A stretch of DNA of 64,000 nucleotides, from NCBI RefSeq assembly GCF_910592395.1, contig NC_088326.1:10607001-10671000 (forward strand), read 5' to 3'. The DNA is from Lineus longissimus (lineage: Eukaryota > Nemertea > Pilidiophora > Heteronemertea > Lineidae). Below, piece after piece: positions 33,737-45,399 of this stretch (its first letter is position 1; every line of letters starts with the position of its first letter). The position numbers and the translations under genes were made by a program. The notes under the pieces were generated by a model. It ran no database searches and was not told where the DNA came from. It was given only the letters and a program-made list of their open reading frames with translations.

Positions 33737-34324
33737 TTTTAACGGTTCAAAGGGTGACAGGGCGCGTATTAACACGATAAGTAAAGTATCATAACCGACT
33801 TCTGGAAAACTTTTAAAGGGCTGAAATATAGAATAGCCCCAAAACTACCATGTCATGAGTCACAAACTGTAGTTAACCACTTGACCGCGGAGAGCTGTAC
33901 AATTGACGGTACATACGGATGAGGACACTGCCACCTACCTGAGGGAATAGCAAACCAAAATTAATGACCTTGCTATGGCAAGCCAAAGCGGAATTTATTC
34001 AGGACCGATTTTTTTACATCAGGACTAAAATTTACGCCAGAATCACGCTATGAATTGCCAAAGTGTACAAAACTTTATCTCAGACCGAACTTTGACAACA
34101 CCAAGTTAAAGATTCCGATTCATGTATGCTTTTCCTTCAGAATAATTCATTGGCATGTTTCCCAAAATCTTTGGTCAGAACGAAAAACACGGCAGGATTG
34201 TTTATCCTTCAGAATTTCAATGACCACAGGACTCACGTGACTCCTGCCAGAACGCACGTGACCATTCGAACTGCTGACGTCTTATAATCTAGTTGTCGTC
34301 GCTCACACGACTTAGCTCTGCATC

Positions 34325-34495
34325 ATGGCACCAAATCGAGCAGACGAATTGAACAATTTGTTCAATTGCAGCAGTTTTGAGGATCTCTTGAGAAATCTAC
34401 GGAAAAACACATCCGGTTCTCCGGATGGTGTTCGCGTAGGGCTCGTAACCTTGTGCCGTGCGACGTCATCGTGTTTGTGGTCACGTGATAACTGA
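34325..34495 (+). pseudogene. Short ORF inside the inverted-end element (U4)
   Basis: A 56-codon frame starts MAPNRADELNNLFNCSSFED and stops at TGA 34493-34495. The U6 copy has TGGC in place of this TGA-C and runs to 71 codons. The 3' part overlaps a three-fold 21-bp repeat centred on GTCACGTGA, so only the first ~45 codons look protein-like. It may be a captured first exon. Function unknown. Confidence 0.35.
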
Positions 34496-34667
34496 CAGGA
34501 GTCACGTGATTACTGGCAGAAGTCACGTGAATTCTGCTGAATTTTTCATTCTGCCCGCAAAAACAATTCTGACGCATTTTGCATTCTTGGATAAAATAAA
34601 GTTTCAGAACGATTTTTTGGGCAGAACGATTTTTTTGCAGAATATAGTGTTTTTACCCCTCAGCCCA

Positions 34668-35157
34668 AATGGGCTAGAGGGGTATTGTCGTCACGTGCGC
34701 CGTCCGTCAAGGCGGGTGGGCGGGCGGGCCGCGTCTGCTACTTGGTTTCCGTCGATTTCTAGGAGAACGGCTTTGACAATCAATTCAATTTTTGGTATGT
34801 ACACTGGGGGTGACTAGAAGAAGGTTCCTTTCGAAAACGGGCTCGTTCTGATTCTCAATATGGTCACCAGGGCAATGTGCTTGAAATCGGTTTCTGTCAA
34901 TTTCGAGGAGAACGACTTGGAGGATGGAATCAATTTTTAGTGGGTGTAGGCCTAATGCAGTTTTGTAAGGGGAAGGTTCTTTCGAAAATCAGCGCGATGC
35001 GAAATTCAATATGGCCGCCACGCTCACATCCTCAAAATAGGTTTCCACAATTTTCATTTCCATATGCAAACTATAGCCACTCCACTAAGCCAACTTCACC
35101 ATTATCTCACCTTCAACCTTAATAGGCTGAGGGGTTATGCTCGCTTTGCGATGCTAT
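34668..35157 (+). repeat. Nested non-coding repeat
   Basis: It starts ACCCCTCAGCCCAAATGG and ends in AATAGGCTGAGGGGT-TATGC. It contains GTTTCCGTCGATTTC-type blocks repeated with variation, about two copies here and three in the U6 counterpart (about 48473-49110). No gene is seen. Confidence 0.6.
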
Positions 35158-35308
35158 TTTTCATTCTGTGAAGTAAATTTCGAATTCAGTCTGCTGTAAA
35201 AAGAGTTCTGAACAATATTTTCTGAATTTCTGATTGCAAAACGGCTTCTTGCATTGAAAAATAATGTCCTCTGAATAAATTCCCCTTTGGCATGCCATAC
35301 CTTGCCTC

Positions 35309-36695
35309 CTGCATTGCTACCATCCGACACAGCATCAGTAATTAGATGACCCAGATACGAGGAAAATGTCCTCGTTTCGAAGAAGTCCATTCATTGATTA
35401 TATTCAAGAACTACGGTTACAGTAAATAGACCTACATTGAGTTGGTATAAATGAAAGTAGCTGGAACCTGAATCAGACGAGGCACTGATCACCGCAAGTC
35501 TTCGAAAATACTACAGTATGTATGATCGGTAACAACCTCATTCAATGACAGTACATTCGTTTTATTAATGAAGTATATAATATTTCGCCGACCTGAATAG
35601 ACAAGATTCAAGGTAAGGTTTTAAATTACTTCCCGACTTGATGATAATGCCAGTCATTAGCCAGTTGTACCAGACGGCATGTCAGGACATCCTTATCTGA
35701 GAGCCAAGAGCCACCAGCCAAGAGCTAAGACTCCATTAAATAAGTGCCGCCAGAAAACCCACGAGCCAAGAAAAAGTATGGCTAATGAATATAATTATTA
35801 TCTTTTGGAATCCTAAGCCTACAGGCACCCTACTTAAAAATAACTTTATTTTGTAACCGTTTATGACGTTGTCAGACATCGGCGCGTGGATCGCAGTATC
35901 ATCCCAGAATTTTTATCGTACTATCGTACCATCGTACTTTCGTACTATCAGGATTTTGTGCCTGCACTTCATGCACTGTGTACAATCACACGTGTTTGTC
36001 ATTCCTGCCGAATCATGTAGCCTTGCGCAAATGCTGCAATCAGAACTGTTTTTAAAAGGCATGATATTGCTCAAGTCTATAAGTTCTTGAAAGCGGCCAA
36101 TTCAAGCAAATGATGAGAGTAGGATCGCCTCATCGCACTACACTAGGCAAGGAGTGCTATCTGCATTTATTGTAAAAAACGGTAATCGTGGCTCTTGGCA
36201 CTTGGATCTTGGCTCTCAGATCAGGGTGTCCCCGGCATGTCTCCACTGCATGTGCCCACGATTATACAGGCCGTATCACATTATGCGACTCGAACCAGAC
36301 GCGACTATCTGTCGGCCGATCGGGTCGGATAATGTGGACAGTCTACGACCTAAACACGGCCCCGCATCGTGTCATATTCTGGAATGTCTCACAAAAACGC
36401 TAATAAAACAATTTAGAATCATTGGAACATTCTAAAATTCACTTATGACATTAACAGGATATAGGACTACACTTCTGCCAAGTTTTTTTTAAATCACGAA
36501 AATGTATGTACAAAAAGTGTACACGGAACCTATAGCAGATTTAATTGTGTGCTGAGCCCTAAATGATGACCCAGTTACGAGGAAAATGTCCTCGTTTCGA
36601 AGTAGTCCATTCATTGATTTCGCTCAAGAACCATGGTTACAGTACATAGGCCTACATTGAGTCGGTATGAATAAAAGTAGCCGGGAACTGAATCA
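35309..36695. repeat. Repeat block shared with U6, including an inverted AGCCAAGAGCC element
   Basis: No gene is supported. From about 35670 to 36245 two arms face each other: one with GAGAGCCAAGAGCCACC, the other with CTCTTGGCTCTCAGATCAG, suggesting a non-autonomous inverted-end element. ACGAGGAAAATGTCCTCGT palindromes occur near 35358 and 36577. The block recurs at about 49271-51480. Confidence 0.6.
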
Positions 36696-37187
36696 TACGG
36701 TGGCTGGGAAAGGACATGGTGATTTTTATTTTCAATGACGATGTTTATTTTTTATCTCAGGCGCCTGACTTACTATCTCAGGCGCCTGACTTACTATCTC
36801 AGGCGCTTGACTTACTAACTCAGGCGCTTGACATACGAAAACGAGGCTGGTTGATGCACGCGCGATACTGGGCATTTTACATTTTTGACATAAAGGCGTC
36901 GCAGAAGAAGAAGGGTCACTTAGCAAGGACGCGTCTTAGATGCCTTGCACTAATCCTAATTCGAACCGCTCTTTGAGAACAGCGAGGATTTCCTTCTAAT
37001 TCAGCGCAAGACCGAACAGTTCCTTAACGATGGCATCCAGCTTAGTGAGCTCACCAGCCTCGTTTTCGTAAGTCAGGCGCCTGAGTTAGTAAGTCAGGCG
37101 CCTGAGATAGTAAGTCAGGCGCCTGAGATAAAAATTAAACATCGTCATTGAAAATAAAAATCACAATGTCCTTTCCCAACCACCGTA
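36696..37187. mobile_element. 492-bp inverted-repeat element
   Basis: It starts TACGGTGGCTGGGAAAGGAC and ends in a near-exact inverse. GAATCA is repeated on both sides (36690-36695, 37188-37193), and the equivalent place in U6 is uninterrupted, so this is an insertion with a 6-bp target duplication. Each arm has three or four repeats of the palindrome TCAGGCGCCTGA spaced by TTACTA-type linkers. There is no transposase. Confidence 0.8.
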
Positions 37188-37740
37188 GAATCAGACGAAG
37201 CACTGATCACCGCAAACCTTCGAAAATACTACAGTATGTGTGATCGGTGGCAACCTCAGTCAATGACAGTACATTCGTTTTATTAATGAAGTATATAATA
37301 TTGCGGCGACCTGAATAGACAAGATTCAAGGTAAGGTTTTAAATTACTTCCCGACTTGAAGATATGCCAGTCATTAGCCAGATGTACCAGACGGCATGTC
37401 AGGACACCCTTATCTGAGAGCCAAGAGCCACCAACCAAGAGCCAAGACTCCATTAAATAGCAAAGTGCCACCAGAAAAGCCAAGAGCTAAAGAAAAGTAT
37501 GGCTAATGAATATAATTATTATCTTTGGGAATCCTCAGCAATCAAAACTGTTTTTTTTAAAAGACATGATATTGCTCGAGTTTATAAGTTCTTGAAAGCG
37601 GCCAATTCAAGCAAATAATGAGAGTAGGATCGCCTCATCGCAATACACTAGGCAAGGAGTGCCTATCTACATGTATTGTAAAAAAACGGTAATCGTGGCT
37701 CTTGGCACTTGGCTCTTGGCTCTCAGATCAGGGTGTCCCC
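37188..37740. repeat. Repeat block leading into TRIM-4
   Basis: Second copy of the 35450-36230 type repeat sequence (GAGAGCCAAGAGCCACCAACC, then GGCTCTTGGCTCTCAGATC). It ends GGGTGTCCCCGGCCGGGC, where it meets TRIM sequence directly. There is no gene. Confidence 0.6.
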
Positions 37741-38742
37741 GGCCGGGCGGTAGGATCTACCAAGATAAACATTGACACAGAGAGTATTACTTGCCTCAAC
37801 AGCATCAGTCAGGAACTCATGAACTAAGTCGGTGCTTCAAGGGAAAGTGTCACTATGACTGTGATAGAGGAAGTCACGAGATCGAATGGTGAATTAGGAC
37901 TTGACATTGGTGATTTAGGGAACGGTCTGGCTGTAATAAATGGGGGTCATCAAATCAGAAGAGGTAAAACAAAGCGGGATTTCCGACAATTGAAGAAGGT
38001 GTGCAACATAACCTTTCAAAAAAATCGGCCGTGTGCGGTAGTTTTCCTATTGAAGCATCTACCTGACTCTCGCCTTGCTACATTAGGCTCATCTGATGGT
38101 GATTTCGCGAACACGATTTACTTCCATGACGAAGTATCTTCTTCACTGACGGGCACAATCACAGAGGGAGTTCACCCTGCTGATGACTTGGCCTTCACAT
38201 CCACTGGTGAAGTAGTAGTGGCAAGATGGGAAAAGCCGCCCATTAGAGTTTTCAAGCCTGCTACTGGTGCATACCGTGATATTAACATTACCCATGATGG
38301 GGAGGTGATTGGTAGGCTGGGGCGTGTTGAGACTGATGAGTCTGACAACATGTTTGCCTTAACTTCTTTCAGTAATTCATTTCTTTTTGTTGTGAAACCG
38401 AATGGCACCGTCATTCAGTGTATCAGGTTACCTGGACCTTCTCACCGTATGGGTTTCTGTTCACTGAATAGAACCCTATATATCACTGCTAGTGACAGGA
38501 TCCTGAAGTTTCACTGGAGTAATGACATCCTTGAAGAGATCTCATCATGTTCACAGGGCGTGGAAGGATTCTATTGCTATGATGTTTGTATTGGTAGCGG
38601 TGGCGAGGTGTTGGTGGCTGGTTGGATGGGGAACCGTGATATCGGTATCTACCAGGTGACGGAAGGAGAAGATGAGGAGGACATGGTATTGAGGGAGATA
38701 GAGTATAAGATCATATTAATATATTTGAACATATCTTCTTAG
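37741..38742 (+). pseudogene. TRIM-4: 5'-truncated TRIM, propeller frame open
   Basis: TRIM homology begins abruptly within the end of the coiled coil (GTAGGATCTACCAAGAT), so RING and B-boxes are absent. A TAA (ELMN-stop, about 37826) interrupts the frame where TRIM-6 reads ELIDLVGA. From 37855 an open frame of 295 codons covers the long linker (ELGLDIGDLGNGLAVINGG) and nearly the whole propeller. The normal C terminus is lost: coding sequence meets flank at GAGTATAAGATCAT, and the frame ends EYKIILIYLNISS. No start codon with its own promoter is evident. It is probably not expressed as an E3 ligase, but it may act as a sequence donor. Confidence 0.85.
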
Positions 38743-39798
38743 CGTATTTTATGATGGGATTTATTGATATACTATTGGTTTATTGGGACTGGGGGTTACT
38801 ATATACATTAGATCTAGAAAATCTTCCTCTCTTACTCGTCATGCTGGAAAAAATGCGCCATTTTATGCATCGATTTACGTGTAACTTTGTATTGCTATTA
38901 TCGAGACACAACCCCATACGGTGTCCTCCAAAACTATCAGCCAAAACCGTTGGCGAAGCTCAAGCATGAGAAGACTACAAATGCGGCTCTGACTCTTCAG
39001 TTACGATATCATATGACGACATCTTCCCAGCACCATGAACATCGACAACTGGTCACCCATTTGATCGGCTGGATTCGTTTATTTCCCACCAAATGACGTC
39101 ACTCGCGCCAATGCAGCTGAGTACGTCCTCATCTGACAAGAGCCAGATGTCTGGGCGCTGTTGTTCAAAACAATTATTTGGTGATTGAATTTATCAGCTC
39201 GGCTGGTTGGTGAGAAGCGGGAGTGTTGGTCAAAGGACGCCATACGCACCCGCATTTTAATCACCAAATAAACGCTTGAGCCAAACGCACTGTGGCGCAG
39301 CGGCGACTTGCGCAGGAAACCCTTACCACTCTGATATACAACGCCCCCCCCCCCCCACACACGTTCTTGTCTAATTATCTTCCAACCTTCATGGGGGTAG
39401 GCTAGAAAACCATACGATATTGATATACATATCTTCACAACCTTAAGCCGCCTAGTTTTCTTCTAACCTTCCAAGGCTTACATTAACTTTTAACCTCTCG
39501 ACGAACAATTCAGTGACAATGACACCCTCAATAAAAACAATGATTATCGTCCTAAGGTGGTCATCAGGACACCTCTCTAGTAAGGACAGCAGGGTATCCT
39601 TGATAAAGAGTATTAGAATGTGTGTCATATGACTGAAGGATTTCCTTTTAGACATTTGTACAATGTAAACTATCATTTGAATGCAGTGTTGAAAATGTTG
39701 TGCTCATTTCTAAACGCACGGGATATCTATATATGTTTTATATATTGAATATATCTTTATAGTATAAATATGGGACAGTTTTACGACAAATGGTGCTC
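38743..39798 (+). repeat. Downstream flank of U4
   Basis: Unit flank shortened by deletion near 39173, where the sequence jumps from TTCAAAACAATT to ATTTGGTGAT. It has a poly-C run. The open frames at 38751-38969 and 38887-39096 are fragments of a flank sequence that is broken in other units. No gene. Confidence 0.75.
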
Positions 39799-41457
39799 AT
39801 TATTAATGTCTATGCAAAGGTTGGTTGTCGTTGGCCTAATTTACAAACTGTGTATCGAGTCATTTTATAAAAAGGTGCCGATACAAACATGTGTAAGGAA
39901 TTGATACAGAACTGAAGGTATAGTTTGGTTGTCTCATGACTTAACATGAAGAATGGAGCTTAATTGATTTAGGCCAAAACCATTGCGCCTAACAGATGTT
40001 TTTGTACAAACAGACAGCTCCTTCGAACGGTAGTGTTGTGCAAAAACCTACACCGATAGTGTTGTGCCGGGATCAATGTCCTTCCTGTAACAGCTCTATC
40101 CGAGCGATGTTGGCCCCAGTGTTCTGTGAGATAACCTACACCGATAATGAGGTACCGGTGTCAATTTCCATAATCCTCTAACAGCGCTATCTGAGCGATG
40201 TTTGTCCCCGGTGTTGTTTCTAAACCGAAGAGAACCGAAAAGACATAGCCCATGTGTAGTGTTATTGTCAATGTATACGTTTATGTTCATGGCTAAGCTG
40301 ATTTATAAAGCATATGTAATGCTCATATCAGAAACGTTTTGATAATATGACATGGTTTACAACAAAGACAAAGTGTTGCTAAATGATGATCTGGTTTAAA
40401 CTGATCATCAGTTAGCTATCTGACGACTCCTAAAGCAATATGGCGTCGTTCACACATATAATTACATTGTAGTAACATCTCCTAAAGCTGCGATTATATA
40501 GAGTTCACGTTTTCACATGTAACGTGTCACTGTTCACTTTTCATGCGTGACATGAAGTACGAACAAGTCATTTCTAAAAAGTGGGCTACGTACGATTCAC
40601 GACGACGTCACTTTTCACCTTAACGCCCTGTTTTCAAGCCGAATTAAAGTTAACTCGTGAAAAGTAAATCATGACAAGTTACAACGTAAACCCGACCATG
40701 GGAACATTTCCGAACTAGGCGATCGAGGGAACTGGACTCTTTATTTTAAAAAAAATGTTGATTTATCGCCGAGACACGCCTAACATACAAACTACAGTGA
40801 AACGTCCCTTAGCGGACACCTCTCTATTAAGGACAATCTCTCTATTAAGGACACTAGTTCTGGGAGTAAAAAAAGGGGAATATCGCCTACTCGATAAAAA
40901 GCAATGCCACCTTTTTTCGCCAGCAGCCACTCTTGGCATCAAGGCGAGCAAGAATTTAACGGTCCGAAAATCCTGCACGACCGAATACTATTAATCAATG
41001 ACAAGAGTTTCTCCATAAGAATCTAGCCAATCACGAGTTCAGAAGACAGAATCTAGCTGACTGAGTTTTCTTCTACCAGGTACATTTTCAATTTCTTAAA
41101 GGCCCGGAAAATGAAAAAGTTGAGTAAAACCACATGTCGTGCTGCATTCACTTTTAACAGATTAGCGCATTATACTCTGCAACTGAACAGTCCAAAGCGC
41201 TCCGGACCAAACCAAAGAGCACACATACTCTTGTGCAGTACTTTACTTGGCCATTTCAGAACAGTTGATGCCGTGGATCGAAGGAATACCCATCACCACT
41301 TTGAGACACGCTTAAACATTTAACCTCAGTTCGAGACCCGAGTTGTTTTATTTCTGATTTTCATTTTCAGTAATTTCTCCCCTACACTACATACAAGACA
41401 CTATGTGATACTAACGACACTCTCATGATTATTTTTATTCTCTTCCCAGAATTCAAG

Positions 41458-43431
41458 ATGGCCGCCGCCCCTGCCGACAGCAGCTTGAGCAGTGAATTAG
41501 AGTGTGCCATCTGCTCCGATCAACTGGAACAGCCGAAGTATATCGGTTCCTGCACACACACATTCTGCAAGGAGTGCATCGATAAGTATTGGGTCTCCCT
41601 TGAGAAGCGGAGAACAATTCCTTGTCCACAATGCCGCGAAGAATGCCCAATCCCGTCAAATGGCGTGGACGACCTGAAGGATAACTTCATGGTAACCAAC
41701 ATCATAGAGACATATCGAAAGCAACAACAGAAAGCTGCACTTCTCGCGAAAATCAAATGTACCTTGTGTCCGAATGGAGCGTCCAGTTTTTGCAAAGATT
41801 GTGATTTAAAATTATGTCCTGAATGCAAACGAAACCATGACCGTAACCCCCAAAATCATGACCACCACTTATTTGGTCTCTGCCGCTCCCATGGCAATGG
41901 ATTGTTGTTTTTCTGCAATCCTTGCAAACAGGCTGTCTGTGGTGGCTGCAGATTATCTGATCACAAAGACTGTGTCCACGAGGTGACACCAAGCCGTCAA
42001 GTTGCTATCAACTTAATATCAAGAATCCAAGCCTGTTCGGCTGGACTAGAAGACGCGATAAGGACTCAAGTTGGAGACCAAGAAACGAAACTGTTGGGGC
42101 TTCGGAACATTGTCCAGCAACAGTCGACTTCCACTGAAAAGCAAGCGACTGTCGGTACCGAAAATAACATAGCTAAGAATAGGACAGACATCCGGGATCA
42201 CCAGGCAAAGAGTCAAACGATACAAAAGAAAATCGATATCTTATTGAAGGAAAAGGAGAAGGAGGATAAAATTACAAAGCAACTCGTCAAAGACGAAGAC
42301 AAACTCGAGAAAGAGAAGGCAAAAATCATCGCAAGCGTCACAGAGAAGTTCACCAAATCATCTGAGAAGATCAACCTGCGTCTTCGATCCCTTGAGACCC
42401 GTAGGAAAGAAATGAAAACAAAAATAGAGCAGGGCCGAGCAGTAGGATCTACCAAGATCACCATTGATACCGAGAGCATTGCTAACCTGACCAGTATCAG
42501 TCAGGAACTCGTGGACTTAATCGGTGCTTTAAGAGACAGTGACACTGTGGCTGTGATAGAGGAAGTCACGAGATCGATCGGTAAAACAAAGCGGGATTTC
42601 CGACATTTGAAGAAGGTGTGTAACTTTACCTTTCCAAGAAATCCGCCGTGTGCGGTAGTTCTCCGATTGAAGCATCTACCTGACTCTCGCCTTGCTACAT
42701 TAGCCTCATCTGGTGGTGGGGCGGACACGATTTACTTCTATGACGAAGTATCTTCTTCACTGACGGGCACAATCACAGAGGGAGTTTACCATGCTAAAGA
42801 CATGGCCTTCACATCCACTGGTGAAGTAGTAGTGGCAAGATGGGAAAAGCCACCCATTAGAGTGTTCAAGCCTGCTACTGGTGCATACCGTGATATTAAC
42901 ATTGCCCATGATGGGGAGGTGATTGATGAGCTGTGGTCGGTTGAGACTGATGAGTCTGACAACATGTTTGCCTTAATTTCTTCCAATAATTCACGTCTTC
43001 TTGTTGTGAAACCGAATGGCACCGTCATTCAGTGTATCAGGTTAACTGGACGTTCTTACTGTATGGGTTTCTGTTCACTGAATAGAACCCTATACATCGC
43101 TGTTGGTGACAGGATCCTGAGGTTTCACTGGAGTAATAACATCCTTGAAGAGATCTCATCATGTTCACACGGCGTGGAAGGATTCCGTTGCTATTATGTT
43201 TGTATTGGAAGTGGTGGCGAGGTCTTGGTGGTTGGTTGGATGGGGAATAATGATATCGTTATCTACCAGGTGACAGAAGGAGCAGATGAGGAGGACATGG
43301 TATGGAGGGAGATAGGGTATCAAGGTGGTGTGAAGAGAACAGATTGTTACTACTTGCCACATATCTGCATCAATGATGATAATCTCTGGCTCGGATATAA
43401 TGACAAGCTTGAGAAGTTCAAGTTGGTTTAA
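41458..43431 (+). CDS. TRIM-5: full-length TRIM protein
   Basis: 657 codons: RING C16-C59 (GSCTHTFC variant), B-box 1 (101-137), B-box 2 (142-174), coiled coil (about 185-330), and propeller (about 400-655) ending DKLEKFKLV. All zinc ligands are present. It has more coil differences than the TRIM-1/TRIM-7 pair (for example VGDQETKLLGLRNIV), so it is an older duplicate. Propeller variants such as ISSNNSRLL resemble TRIM-1 while others resemble TRIM-2. It lies immediately after the propeller-only unit U4. The start is taken at the CAAGATGG ATG; an in-frame ATG at 41425 lies before a probable splice acceptor. Likely a cytosolic RING E3; target unknown. Confidence 0.9.
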   Translation: MAAAPADSSLSSELECAICSDQLEQPKYIGSCTHTFCKECIDKYWVSLEKRRTIPCPQCREECPIPSNGVDDLKDNFMVTNIIETYRKQQQKAALLAKIKCTLCPNGASSFCKDCDLKLCPECKRNHDRNPQNHDHHLFGLCRSHGNGLLFFCNPCKQAVCGGCRLSDHKDCVHEVTPSRQVAINLISRIQACSAGLEDAIRTQVGDQETKLLGLRNIVQQQSTSTEKQATVGTENNIAKNRTDIRDHQAKSQTIQKKIDILLKEKEKEDKITKQLVKDEDKLEKEKAKIIASVTEKFTKSSEKINLRLRSLETRRKEMKTKIEQGRAVGSTKITIDTESIANLTSISQELVDLIGALRDSDTVAVIEEVTRSIGKTKRDFRHLKKVCNFTFPRNPPCAVVLRLKHLPDSRLATLASSGGGADTIYFYDEVSSSLTGTITEGVYHAKDMAFTSTGEVVVARWEKPPIRVFKPATGAYRDINIAHDGEVIDELWSVETDESDNMFALISSNNSRLLVVKPNGTVIQCIRLTGRSYCMGFCSLNRTLYIAVGDRILRFHWSNNILEEISSCSHGVEGFRCYYVCIGSGGEVLVVGWMGNNDIVIYQVTEGADEEDMVWREIGYQGGVKRTDCYYLPHICINDDNLWLGYNDKLEKFKLV

Positions 43432-45096
43432 ATATTGGGTGTATGTAGACCTACATTCTTGTGTTGACACCACCCTACAGTCTTAGATAACATAAGAAGC
43501 ATTCATGTACCAGGATCGTACCTAGCGGGATACAACGTCTTCGAAAAACCTGTTCGTCATACAGATTTAGACGCTTTTGTGACACAATCTGGTGTTAAAT
43601 TGCCAAAGAGATAAAAACGGCCCCGGATACCATTAGATGGATAAGATATTTTGAGTAAATTGGATAGATATTTGTCATATAATAATTGTGCGATAGAAGT
43701 ACTGGTAGACGTTGTTTGGCACCATTACGACATTAGGTCCATGTTCATAGTTAAAGCCAAAATGCGTTTTTTCCTATGATGCATGCAGTACAGCTTCCTC
43801 TTTTTAAAATTCTTTGAAATTGTCATTGGTATAAGATCATATGATATTGGAACATATCTTCTTAGCGTATTTTATGACGGGATTTATTGATATACTATTG
43901 GTTTATTGGGACTGGGGGTAACTATATACCTTAGATCTAGCAAATCTTCCTCCCTTACTCGTCATGTTGGAAAAAATGCACCGTTTTATGCATCGATTTA
44001 CGTGTAACTTTGTATTGCTATATCGAGAGACAACTCCATACGGTGTCCTCCAAAACTATCAGCCAAAACCGTTGGCGAAGCTCAAGCATGAGAAGACCAC
44101 AAATGCGGCTCTGACTCTTCAGTAAGCAAATCACATGACAACATCATTCCAGCACCATGAACATCGGCAACTGGTCACCCATTTGATCGGCCGGATTCGT
44201 TTATTTCCCACCAAATGACGACACTCGCGTCAATGCAGCTGAGTACGTCCTCATCTGACAAGAGCCAGATGTCTGGGCGCTTATGTTCAAACCAATTTCA
44301 CTAACACTGATGGACTCTTTAAATTTACTTCACATAAATGAAAGTGATTGCGCCAAGTGACTTGTGATTAAACAGAGAGCATTTCAGATAATTGACTATT
44401 TGTAAGACTCTGGTTGACACTGGTGTTAGTAACAAAACTTGTTTTGAACACCCAGGCCCACGAGACAAAATAGAGAAGACAGGCATGTTGAAACGGATAA
44501 TAATGTGTTATGTTTTATGGCTGTGCCCAGTACAACACCTTGTCAATAGATGTCGTATCCAGCCATGCCTTGATGACAGCCATTCCAAATCATAAAGAAA
44601 CTAGTTATTTACCATTGTCCATTGGCTACAAAATGAATACATCGCAAGCTAATGCGACACAATATCGTCTTTCAAAGGATGCAACGGGTGTATTGTACGT
44701 GCCTTGCATAAGTCAATCAAGTAGTGTACATCACTGATGTGTATCAAGATATATAATAAAAACATTGATTGTCGTCCTAAGGTGGTCATCAGGACACCTC
44801 TCTAGTAAGGACAGCAGGATATCCTTGATAAAGAGGATTAGAATGTGTGTCATATGACTTTAGCTATCATTAGTATTGGATATGTTGATTTGGTAGAGGT
44901 TCTTACACTCTTAACCATAAACAACATCAAAAGAAGGATTTCCTTTTAGACATTTGCACAATGTAAACTGTCATTTGAATGCAGTGTTGAGAATGTTGTG
45001 CTCATTTCTAAACGCACGGGATATCTATATATGTTTTATATATTGAATATATCTTTATAGTATAAATATGGGACAGTTTTACGACAAATTGTGCTC
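43432..45096 (+). repeat. Downstream flank of U5
   Basis: Unit flank without supported genes. It contains AATAAA-type sites and the usual conserved non-coding stretches. Confidence 0.75.
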
Positions 45097-45399
45097 ATTA
45101 TTAATGTCACAAAGGTTGGTTGTCGTTGGCCTAATTTAAAAACTGTGTATCGAGTCATTTTATGAAAAGGTGCCGATACAAACATGCGTAAGGAATTGAT
45201 ACAGAACTGAAGGTATAGGTTGGTTGTCTCATGACTTAACATGAAGAATGGAGCTGAATTGATTTAGGCCAAAACCAATGCGCCTAACAGATGTTTTTGT
45301 ACAAACAGACAGCTCCTTCGAACGGTAGTGTTGTGCGACAACCTACACCGATAGTGTTGTACCGGTATCAATGTCCTTCCTCTAACAGCTCTTTCCGAG

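Larger units (their letters stand above)
33966..35308. mobile_element. Inverted-end element carrying a short ORF, U4 copy
   Basis: The left end (GCAAGCCAAAGCGGAATTTATTC at about 33977) and the right end are inverted relatives (reverse complement holds GCATGCCAAAGGGGAATTTA). The inner parts are rich in CAGAA/TTCTG words. The centre has a promoter-like stretch and a short ORF at 34325. A nested non-coding repeat occupies 34668-35157. The U6 counterpart is 47783-49270. Confidence 0.6.
32838..39798 (+). repeat. TRIM duplication unit U4 (propeller-only type)
   Basis: It begins with the normal upstream flank, which breaks at about 33268 (CCGAAAAGG) and is replaced by about 4.5 kb of repeats. The unit resumes inside the coiled-coil part of a TRIM gene at 37741. 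The same arrangement, with extra insertions, forms U6. Downstream flank follows 38743, with a poly-C run at 39344-39356. Confidence 0.85.
39799..45096 (+). repeat. TRIM duplication unit U5
   Basis: Complete unit with upstream flank (39799-41449), TRIM-5 and downstream flank (43432-45096). The flank lacks about 1 kb after 44750, where CAAGATA joins directly to ATAATAAAAACATTG; the poly-C tract is lost with it. Confidence 0.88.
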
